Positions 41,635-52,601 of a stretch of 64,000 nt of DNA are shown here, piece by piece; the first letter of the stretch is position 1; the number at the start of each line of letters is the position of its first letter. The stretch is taken from positions 48,984,873 through 49,048,872 of the forward strand of contig CM046856.1 of the NCBI GenBank assembly GCA_025617745.1. The letters are read 5' to 3'. Both the position numbers and the translations under genes were made by a program. The DNA comes from Heliocidaris erythrogramma (lineage: Eukaryota > Echinodermata > Echinoidea > Camarodonta > Echinometridae). The notes under the pieces were generated by a model. That model made no database searches and was not told the origin of the DNA. It saw nothing but the letters and a program-made list of their open reading frames with translations.

Positions 41635-44600
41635 ATACCATCTTCTTTCCAGATATCGTTCTTGTTGAATATATTGCCATTGAACCTTTTGAATGCAAAT
41701 ATGATGAGATAGTTATAGATTAAATTCCTCAGAGTGAATTTATGATTAATGATGTATTCAATAGAGGATTATTGCATATGCAGTAATTTTCTGTAAAGGA
41801 GACACATATACATGCAGTTATAACTGACTTGCATTCTGTTTAACCCTATACCCCCTTTGGTCGACAAATGGAACGAACGATGGACTACCACATTGAACAA
41901 TTGTCACTTGTGCAGTGTAGGGTTTCAACGCAAAGCGAATAAACAACATCATATGCTGTGTATTACGTAGCTCTGACACAGTAATATGAAGGTCTAGGAA
42001 CCTTTTGTTTCATAAGTGATAAGAACAAATATGTAGAAAATGGATAAGGAGTAATGGAGCATTCTTCCACACAAAAATTCCTGTTAATATTGCCGTTGCT
42101 GACACAGCTATATCTCTTAATGGTTCAACAGGTATTTGCTATCATATATGAAAAAGGCCATATTTGAAAACAGAAGAAACTTTGTGAAAAGATTATGATG
42201 AATATGTAGGAAGATATTTAGTGTGAAATAATGTATATTTCTTGGATTGGAGTTGAACTCACACTGAAGATGCTGTTTTTGGACAAGTACTTCCTAGAGT
42301 AAAAAGTGTATATAATTATTTATGTCACAACAAGATATATTATGACAATGAGAAAGGTTTGTCAAAATTAGGAAATGTAGTGATCTTTGAGGAAAATCAC
42401 GTCTGGAACTGATGATTAAAAATCTGCCAATCCGGCCTTAGATTGTCTTCCATACCAGTATGTAGTTTTATATTTGATATGTAGATCGATCATCGATTTC
42501 AGTGTTAGTTTTGAAGTTGTAAAATTTGATATTTCTTGAGGTAAAAATCCAACTCTCAAATCTAAAAATTCAGAGAAATGTTGCGGTCTGAATGATGATA
42601 TGATAGATAAAAAATGGTAATTCATCACTACGAAAGGGATTTTTCTGAGAGATTTTGGATAGTACAATTACTTACTCGAGGGTGATGTAAAAATGAATGA
42701 GGAAGAAAGACTATTTCATAGTCCTGAAGTCCTGTTGATAAAATTTTTCTACTTTTTCGAAGGATTATGCAGCTCAACCAAAAATAACTTGACAGGTATG
42801 TGAATAGATTGCTTTAATCGTTTGTCACACGTTATAAGCCTCACTCTGCTGATTCTCTGTAATGTTTATCTTGAGTTATGGTAATGAAATTGCATTTAAA
42901 AAGAAACTTTCTTGAATTTCTTCTATATATAAATTGTTTATCATAGATTTTTGAACCCACAAATTTGTCAACTAACAAAAACTCCCTGGAATTCAGATTC
43001 ATTGAAAAGTAAAACTCAACTTTAATTTTATACCAAAATTGTTTGGTTTATATCATGTCTTTATTTCATTTTTCAGAATTCATTTTCTGCCATTACCATC
43101 ACTCAAAATAACCTTTAATTGAACAGAAAATGCATTGTTTAGAAGAGAGATTCTGAATTGTGGAAGTTGATAGCGATTTGAGGAGTTGGATCCAAGTACA
43201 TGTAGCTGATAATACAACAAGGGGGAAAGGAATTAAACAAAAGTTTAGACTGATCTATAACATTGTCTTTCTGAGTGACCATTTTGTACAAGATGTCACT
43301 TATTACAAACAGTTTTGTATTTATCGTGACTTATCAATTGAACAAATGAATAGCCTCTGTGGTAGGTATTTTTGTACAGAATAGGTAGACATTATTTTCT
43401 TGTACATGTACTATAATTCTTTTTGATCATTGAAAAAAGGGCATAGGTCTGAAAACCATTTGCTAAAGATTTGTGAGAATTTGATATTTTTACCTTAGAC
43501 TAAAAATCATGTGATATCAATTGTATGTATTTATTTTAGCAAGTTCAATGAATGGTAGCTTTCAAGCTTTGTATAATTAGTGTTTCCGTTATGCCGCAAA
43601 TTATGTAGATAGAAGATTTCAAGATGAAAATGGATTTTTAAAAATCTTTGTATCTCAATTTACCTCAAGATGGGAAGCTGACACGCATCATGCAAAATTT
43701 GATAAATTTTGGTGCTAATTTCAAATAAAAATAAAAAATAGCATGGCTTGAAAGTGCTTTATAGAAAGGGGAAAGTAAATATTTCTGGCATTTTTAGGAT
43801 TGTCTTTGTAAATAACTTGAATATTTCCTTTTGCCCCTCCCCCGTTTGATTGTCAGTTTGCTTCTGTGTAGATATCTGGATATGAATGTCTGTAGGTACG
43901 TTATGATGCATTATTGAAGTCAAAGCTAATCTGGTGCTATATTTATATTGAAAATACAAACATTTGTGCTCACATTTTTACTCCTAGCTTTTCTCTTTTT
44001 ACTTTTTTCCCCCCTTCTTTTTCTTTTTTAAAGCAAATTTTATGCCCTTGTCAAGTTTTTTAATGATATGTAGTGATGATTTAAGCGACAAGTATATGTG
44101 ATGTACAATACCAACTGGCAACCGATTGGATGCTGCAGACACGCTTGCCCACTTGCCACACTGAGGCAACCTCTGAAAAAGTAATTGTAAATCAAACCTG
44201 TCCATTTGGGCGCTCAAGGAATTTCATCTTTCATCACATCTTTCTGTTTTTTGAGCAAGTGACATTGGTGGTTACAAACAAGAAGTGTAAATACTCCATT
44301 AGACGTATAAAAAATACTATCATAATAACTCTTTGAAAATGGGACTAAGTCATCACAGAGTTAGTGTTATGGAAATGTTACTATGTCACTTGTCCATAGA
44401 AGTCATGTACATTTCATACGTTGGGCAATCTTCAACATAATCTCAGGCACAAAAATGCTGCATTAAATGCTGACAAAACTTGGATTGCGACCTCAGACTG
44501 ACGACTTTACATAGCTAACTCATGTAGGAAAACTGAATTTATATAGCTTATTCAGTTTTGTTTGTAGAGTTGTTTCGGTACATAATTTTTAGGAGCCTGC

Positions 44601-44939
44601 AGAAGCTTTCCATTTTGGCAATGAAGCCTTACCAATGCCTTTAAATGTTTGTAGTATCGCACTTGTACAATGTTGTCCATATGTATGTATTATGAATATT
44701 GAGAAGTTGTTCGTAGAAGTATTTTTTGCTGCACTTTTAGGGCTGAAAATGAATTTTTCTTTGGATGGTTGGTTTAATAATTGTTTTGGGCTGATGAATC
44801 TGTGAAAAGTACTTGTAAAGATGATGCTCAAAATTGCAGATCTGTTTGATGTTTACGAGAGTGCTTCTAGTTCAAAACCTTATACAAATGCCAGTCATAG
44901 AAGTGTAGAACGTCATTGATACATTTGTATGTGTCTTTT

Positions 44940-44997
44940 GAAAGCCAAAAGGGCATTATTGCTTTTAACTGAGAGTTAACACCCATCTGGCTTTCAG
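44940..44997. repeat. Short hairpin element, copy 3, within the probable 3' UTR
   Basis: The arm gaaagccaaaagggcatta pairs with gagttaacacccatctggct. Same family as the hairpins at 15708 and 23919. Confidence 0.55.
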
Positions 44998-45805
44998 CAG
45001 ACCAAATTTATATGATGAAGTATTGCAAAGGTTGGGGCCATCCATTTTGAAAACAAATCGCCTGTATTTCTGCCCATAACACACGTTTTATTTCTTGTAT
45101 CCCTGATTTTCAAATGAATGTGTTTTAGATTGTGGATGCAAGGGACACTTTGCCTCGCCTCAATTTCAAAATATTGCTTGTCGAGTTTTTAGTTATTATT
45201 TTGAAGTATTTTGTACAAATAATGCTTGCCAGGTGCTTAGGCTTATTGTAGTATTGTTTTTCATACAACTCAATCGTTAGTGCTGTTCTTATGTTTACTA
45301 CAAATTATTTTTGATTCGTTCTGTTGATATCTTATTTATGAAACATTTAGAAAATTTGTAGATATTTGTTTTATGTCAAGTTTTGTTGCAAATTTAATGA
45401 TGCTCAAAATACATAAATGTACTTCCATAATTTAATTTTTGATTCCTTGTTTTATTGTACAATGAAGCCAGATGCGACACTTCATTGTGTGATCGTTCTG
45501 TACTTCTTATCCCTTCAAAATATAATATTAAGAGCAAAGAACACAGTAACATATTTTCTGACCATAAGACCTTTATGTTCTATGAGATACTATGAATGTC
45601 AAAGAATTAGTGTATAATGAATTTAAAGGATTTTCATGTTCAATGTGATCATGTATGTAGGCATTTTGGTCCATATTTAAGCTATTAAAAATCAGTCAAT
45701 TCATAGTTTTTACATTTGTCTCCAAATCATGTACTTACAATTTATATGCCATTTTATACAGTCACGATGAAGGCAGATTACAATGGATTGTAATCGAACC
45801 TATGC

Positions 45806-45811
45806 AATAAA
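45806..45811 (+). terminator. Candidate distal polyadenylation signal
   Basis: AATAAA with a downstream T/GT-rich stretch (about 45855-45890). Repeat density rises sharply after this point. The nearer pair at 43724-43735 is an alternative. Confidence 0.5.
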
Positions 45812-45830
45812 AGCTTATGTTTACAAAGAA

Positions 45831-46700
45831 AACTTGTCATATCTTATGTATAATATGTTGTAAGTTTATTGTGTATGAGTGAACACAGTGATAGGATTCC
45901 GTCAAATCAGGATAAGGTTTGAAATGTGATCTCTCTCAGGCCTAAATCACAATTCCCTTTTTTGCTGTTCTTGTTCTCGTTTTGTGTAAACAGGGCACCG
46001 TTTCATTAAAACTACTTCCACAGATCTATGACAAATTGTCTCTCAGCCAATCAGATGCAAGTATTTCATTAGCTGATAACTGTTATTGTATCTTGTTCTA
46101 CAACACATGCTCCAGTGCTCAAGTGTTCTACAGCCAATATCCTACACTGGCAGAATTCAGAACTTCAACCCTTGACTAAACACTTTACCTAACCCCAACT
46201 CTAAATCAACTCTATATCTTTGCCAAAACAAAGCTTAGAGCAAACTTTGCCTCTGCAAATTTCAGGTCACCAGGGGTGGGGGTGGGCCCTTTCATCAAGT
46301 GTCTTGTCAGTGATTTTTACTGACAAATTTGCTCTCGGCCAATCAGATGCAAAGGGGGGGGGGGACCTTTCATCAAGTGTCTTGTCAGTGATTTTTACCG
46401 ACAAATTTGCTCTCAGCCAATCAGATGCAAGAATTTCCGTAGCTTATAACAGTTATTGCAACTTGTTGATAACATGTTTTATGAAACAGGGCCCTGAAAG
46501 CGCCATCATCACCGACTTCTGTTCACCTTTTTCCTCATTTGGTTGTTTTCAGCGAGATTGGGTCAATTTCTCATCATTTTGATGATTCCAAAACCTCACA
46601 GAAAACACCAATTCTTATGTAGACATGATCAACCTTTCCCATTTCATTTGAGACAGTTTCTTTCACAATGTAATCACATGACCAGAACTCATCTTTAAAA
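45831..46700. repeat. Intergenic repeat cluster
   Basis: Contains three partial foldback-family copies ('agccaatcagatgcaag' at about 46035, 46340 and 46420), a repeat with 'acaacacatgctcc' and TAACCC-like words (about 46090-46210), and a reverse fragment of the 10252 repeat (46551-46698). Confidence 0.75.
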
Positions 46701-49700
46701 ATCAAAGCATTCATGAATCAGAACAGGCAAAACCTGTTAAAAACCTTGTTATTAATAAATGATTAACAGCTATCATTTAAGATGGGTTGTAGGTGCTTTT
46801 CATATTACGTTTCATCTTGGTTTGCTTAGTACGATGAGTAATTTGATTCTACCTCAAAACATAATACACACAAGAAATAAACACAAGGTGAAAGCACTTG
46901 TTTCTGTAGAATGTTGATTCAGTTTTAATATCAACTTGTTTTTATTTTTCTGTCTGCTTCCCAAACACATTCATCATGGTCGATTCAGAATGTTTCCTTT
47001 TTTTTTTAATCACTTGGATTTCTTTTATTTATCTCTTTTAGTACATGTATGTTGAGCATGATCAGGAACGTTTCCTGCATTAATCGTGTCAATTCAAACT
47101 TGTAACCGGACCCGTGTAACTACATAGAACAATCTACAGAATCAAATGCATTGAGCTTTGGTTGGAATACAGAGTCAAAATTGGCAACATTTCACAACCC
47201 ACTGTAAGGATAAGTGATGCTGTAACATCCGAAGATTCTTCAGTGTTGCAAAAAGGAAAAAAAAGAGCAGAGAAAGGAAAAAAAAAGAGCAGAGACAGCA
47301 AAACATAGAAATCCTGAGTTTTGCATTCATCCTTTATGGCAAATTGAACGGATCCAAATTTTCTTTCCTCAAAACCATCATCTAACAGTGATGCCACATT
47401 CAAATTATTTGAAACAAAATCCTGTGTGAAATTTTTCAATCAAATTTGTAACTGCACTTTGGGGAAAACATAAATTATAAACAACATTAAATAGATATGA
47501 CTTAATTTCTAGAGTATGAAAGAAACATTCATGACCATGCTCAACATTATAAGATTTTACATTTCTTTAAATAAAAGCAAGATCGATTGTAATGAGATAA
47601 TTCTTGCTTCTGATGGTATTATTCATGTTTGTACTATTACAAAAAAAAAGTCACAAATGAAACAGACTAGTAGCTAAATGTTTCAACCACATTGTCCAAT
47701 AATAATTTGATTTTCTTTCCTCAATACTTTCATACTTCAATAAAAGCTCCTCGTAAGCTTGGAATTCTTCAACAAAAGGAATTTTTCAGAACACTCCTCT
47801 GTCAAACAAAGCGTCTGCATCACACATTTCTAAGAAACGCAATAAGATAAGGTTTTCCACATCATAATACAAAAAAAAAATTATCAATGCAGTAACAAAT
47901 GCATGATCATTAGTCTCTATTACATTACATCAATTCCTCATATTTTTCTGATGTATTGTGCAAAAGACTGGACCATTTTATTTCCTCTTTTTGATGAGTT
48001 TTGTTGAGCAGACGAAGACACAAGTAACAAGTTTTTACAAGACATAATAGTACTCTTCAGTATTTTTTCAACAGGAACAACAAGTAGGACTTTGTATTTT
48101 GCATAGTTTTCCTTTTCTCCTTTTTTTTTAATCAACTTACAAACCAGCTGTAAAGCATGTCTTCCTTTGGAATATTTATAAATTTAACAGAAACATTGCC
48201 ATTTTCGAATATTTCAATAAATAAAGACAATTCTGAAAGAGACATCAAGTACCATAATTGATCAAGCCTTCTGCTGCCTCAAAAACCGGGAGGATTTTCC
48301 AGAATGGCCCAGTCTTTCTAGATTTGTACTTCAAAGTCAGTCTATGTAATTACAACATTTTCATAACACTTGTGCTTTCCATAGCCTGCTCACCCCTGTA
48401 AAGCAAAATGGAATCATCCACTTATTAAGTATGTCCTTAGAGGGTAACCCCACCGATAAATGAATGTGCACTGCTATCTACATTTTCCATTTCATGAAAT
48501 ATGGGCTGATTTTGAAAAAAGAAATTGATGTGTGCAAAGAAAAGCAGAAACCATTTCAAAAGAACTTGAAAGAAAAGCTTGACAATACTCCAAAATGGTT
48601 GCAAACAATGCAACATATGCAAGGTTTACTTGGTAAAGATATGTTAAACTACACAACAGGACATCTTTTCATGAAATGTTTTCTATCATTACACTGAAAT
48701 ATACAGAAATTCAGACGATTGCTGATAGCTAACATTTTATCGAAGGATAACTTGAAACATAATGTACAGGTGAGCAACTAAATATAAACCAAATTTAATT
48801 GTCATTGTATGCACACTGCTCAGATAGGCCATTTATTATTGAAAATTTTATTTGCCTTTCATGAAAATCTATATGGTTATCACAGCTACAGTCTGATTTT
48901 AAAAAAAATGACATTGGGGACATCTATATTAAATAATTTCTTCAAACATTTTCATGTATTGAACCTATACGTAACAAACAATATGCGGGGGGGGGGATCA
49001 GGTTATAAACATATCTGAAAAAAAAAGATTTTGAGCATGACCCAAAAATAAAGACGGGAAGAAAGATGTAGATCTTCTCCTCCAGAGGGCTTTCACAGTC
49101 ACCCACATTCACACACATTCATGCTTTCACAACAAACGATTTGTTCACACTGTTTTAACTCCCTTCGCTATGCATCACCATACATACATCCGAATAAGAC
49201 CTACTACTTCAATGAATGTTCTAAAATTTAAAGACTTGAAATATTTGAGAAAACGGTCAATTTCTGAGAAATTCAAATAGTAAAATGTAAAGGTACAGAT
49301 TTGTAAAAAAATCACTGGACTATGAAAGTTGGTAATCCTACTTTGCCAATCATACTAAGTACTCTTCCCTAATATTTTTTTTTGTAATATAATCATCTAA
49401 ATTTATTTCCAAATTTCTATATCACAGATATTTCTAGACAGGATAGGAATATTTTTTCTTAGAAATATTAGGAAAAGATATTTCAAAGGTACTATTTACC
49501 TTTTGATAATACATTTGGAAAAAATCAGTATAAAAGCTTAAGTGGAAGGTTACAGTTTCTATGCAATTTTCTCGATATTTCTTTCTTTTTTAAAAATCTA
49601 GCTATGATAACATCCATAATTTCATTTTTTTTGTGTGTGTACTGCATTAGAAATGAAATTCTTATCACACTTATTCAAAGTGAATAAGTACTTTCCTTTA

Positions 49701-51060
49701 GTAAACATATAATCTGTTTCTTCAAACTTTCAGGGATGTTCTGACATTTTAGGACAACCTCTTCCAAGGCCATGCCAAAATGTTAAATAGTACGTTTAAA
49801 ACAACGTTTTACATCATCTAGAAATCAAATAGTAAAGAATATTGAAGGTAATATCCAAATACGTGGTCTAAATTGCTTGACAACAGCAAAAAAAATGAAA
49901 ATAATTGCATCAAAATAATGCACATATTTTAAAGTCTCCATATAAGACTAACAAATCTTATATAACATGTACATGTAGGACTATTTTCCAATGCACTACA
50001 GTCACATAAGTTATATTCAAAAACATGAACAGTTATTTGGTGGTATTTTCTTTTTCTAAGTAGGCTTTGGAAATCATTCAACCATGTATATTTCAATCCA
50101 CAATTCAATTCATTGACTGAATGTTTTCAATGAACATACTAAATATTGTAATTTCAAGAATCAAATACAAATATACCCCTATATATCTTTTCATTCTGTA
50201 AGAGGGTGAAATTGGTTTCAAACATATTTGTTTATATCTCTAATTTTTAATTCTTTTTGGCAGAAATATTGCAAGTAGAAAATACCAAATTCATATTCAA
50301 AAGAATGAACACTTATAGTTTACTGGAAGGCATGGAATTTGTATAATACAATAATAAAAAAAAAAGAAAGATCAACACAATAAATATCTTATGAAGTTGC
50401 TGATTTTTTTTTCTAATTTGACACAAAAAGAGTTAAATCATAAAGATTTTTCAAACTCATAAGGAATAGGCTTTAAATGAAGCATTAATTTGTCGTAAGT
50501 TCCATATCCGAGAAATTCATCATGGAATATACTAAAGAAATAAATGAAAAAAGATCCTGAGAATAAATCTGCAAGAAGAGTACTGGTATTTTTTTCCCTT
50601 TCTTTCTTTTCTTTTCCATATTTGTGATTTCTAGTAGATATTGATGCATCATTGCATTACAATGAATGCTGTCACACACACATACACACGCTGTGTCCTC
50701 AGAACACTGACGGTGAAAGACACAGACTCTCCACAACCATCATGCACTTGACTCGCTCTCACTCGCTCGCTCTCCCACTGGTTCACGTCAAATAGCTCCC
50801 TCTCTCACACACCTCTCACCCCTCTCATATTGGGTGTGGCTTTGATTAAGTCGAGAATATTTCCAATGCAGCCTTGGTTCATTTTTCGTTGCTTGGATTT
50901 GGATATTTTTTTTACTTGAATTACATGGAATCAGATGCAAGAATGAAGGCGTAGTCCTGTGATTGGTCAATCTTATCGGGGGTCCCGTCCGTCACGGAGT
51001 GCATGGTTGCCATGGAAACAGCTTATTGGGGCTTGCTGCACAGCTATAGACAAAATAAAG
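46701..51060. other. AT-rich intergenic stretch or distal importin 3' UTR
   Basis: About 4.3 kb with few recognisable repeats and no coding frame that looks real. It could be spacer or a long 3' UTR of the minus-strand gene. The sequence does not decide between them. Confidence 0.4.
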
Positions 51061-51804
51061 GAACAAGATGAATGTGACTGCGGCTCCTATATAATTCAGT
51101 TGATGGCTCAAACTGTTCTTGAAATATTGTGATAACCAGAACAAGAAGCCTACAATTACATGTTAATTGACCTCTTTGACAATTGAACTTATAACTTTGA
51201 GAATTGACCTTACACCTTATAACCGCAAAGTCTGATCACTTTATCTCCTCCAAATCATGAATACAAAATAGTTGAGATATGGTGATCAAAGCTAAAAAAC
51301 ATTAATTTAATTTCACATATGACCTTTATGACCTGTCACCTCTGACCAACATGAACAGGAATATAATCAGTACATCTCACTATGGTGATGCATACTAGTT
51401 CCAAGTTTGAAGTTAATGGATCAAATTGTTCAAGAGAGTATTAACAAGGCAAAAATCTGAAATTTCATGGTAAATTACATCTATGACCTTGACCTTAGAC
51501 CTACATTTGCCAAAATCTAATCAGAAAGTCTTCCTATGGTGATACAAACGGGTTTGAAGTTAATGGATCAAAATGGTTCTTGAGATATAGTGTTAACGAA
51601 GATAACACCTGCAATTTCAGAAATTGACCTCTGTGACCTTTGACCTACATAACCAGATCATCTTCTTATGGTGATACACACAAGCACCAAGTTTGAAGTT
51701 CATACCTCATGTGGTTCAGGAGTTATCGCAAGAACGGGAAAGCAGGATCAACAACCCAAAAACATAATGCCTCCGGCACCACCTTTGATGGGCGGAGGCA
51801 TAAA
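51061..51804 (-). mobile_element. 'GGAGGCAT'-ended element, inverse copy with degenerate core
   Basis: Starts with the inverse of the 14955 end (gaacaagatgaatgtgactg, then cagttgatggctcaaact) and ends ggcggaggcataaaa at about 51804. The core holds about four diverged units with words such as TGACCT (51626-51650). Confidence 0.8.
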
Positions 51805-52275
51805 ACACACATGCAGTAGAAAGATGAAGAACATTCCAAAGGGAGGTGCCCTATATTATATTGCTATCCTTGAATGCTCAAGGTGCCCAGTAAAGAATCA
51901 TATTGCTAACCTAGCCTTAAGGCCTGCTTCCAAGTTCAAGATAAAGAACATAAAGTGGGACCACGCCTAGAAAGTGAAAAACCTGTAAGCATTCAAATAA
52001 TTTCTTCTTACCAACTAACATCAAACTTGACTTCTTGGAATCATTACTATTGAAATGGACCAATCACCAAAATATATTATGCTCTGAATGATATGTGCGT
52101 TCCATAATGTATCCAAACTATTAGCTCCAAATATTATTTCTATAAAAAAAAAAAGTTGAAAATTTGAATTATATCCAAATGAGGTAAAGCGACTTGTGAG
52201 TAGACTACCCAATACACCTGTGTACACACGCATGTGCATGGAACCCAAGTACGTTTGGGTTTTTTAATGCTATCC

Positions 52276-52281
52276 TTTATT
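52276..52281 (-). terminator. Candidate polyadenylation signal of importin beta
   Basis: On the minus strand this is AATAAA, about 150 bases after the stop codon. Other AATAAA words occur further downstream, so the true 3' end is uncertain. Confidence 0.35.
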
Positions 52282-52426
52282 TTCTACATACTTCTTTTAA
52301 CTGTTATCCCAGTAAAATAGTATTGTGATTGCTCATACTAGCTGTACAGAAATTGCGTGACTTAGTGATTGGTCCCGTTTGAATATCAAAATAATTGCCA
52401 TCCCTGACCACTTTCTTACCTTATTC

Positions 52427-52601
52427 TCACTGAGGTTTATTTTCCAGTGCAGTTCTTAGCTTCTTGATCTCTTTGGTTGCCCAGGTGGCCAACGTCTTGG
52501 TCTTCATGACCTTTGACCTTCGACCCTCCGTTAGCAGTTCTTGGATGGATGTCTGCTCTAGGAAGGGTAGCATATCGGTTCCAAAGGCGGCACAAAGATC
52601 C
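52427..52601 (-). CDS. KPNB1: KPNB1 last coding exon
   Basis: Begins with one base completing a Gly codon, then [43 protein letters not shown] and ends ENKPQ with TGA. This is the usual importin-beta C-terminus, slightly extended past the conserved ...TKEL.KL motif. Confidence 0.96.

Larger units (their letters stand above)
41635..45830 (+). other. COL15/18: Probable long 3' UTR of the collagen gene
   Basis: About 4.2 kb of AT-rich sequence with very few repeats compared with the introns, consistent with exon. Signals AATAAA occur at 43724-43735 (two, overlapping a run of A) and at 45806-45811, the latter followed by GT-rich sequence. TGTANATA words (Pumilio-type) occur at 42307, 43807 and 44286. 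Confidence 0.55.

Noticed and set aside
46220-46582. 120-codon plus-strand frame with a repeated peptide
   Set aside because: The peptide repeats because two foldback-family copies lie in tandem. It is not a gene.
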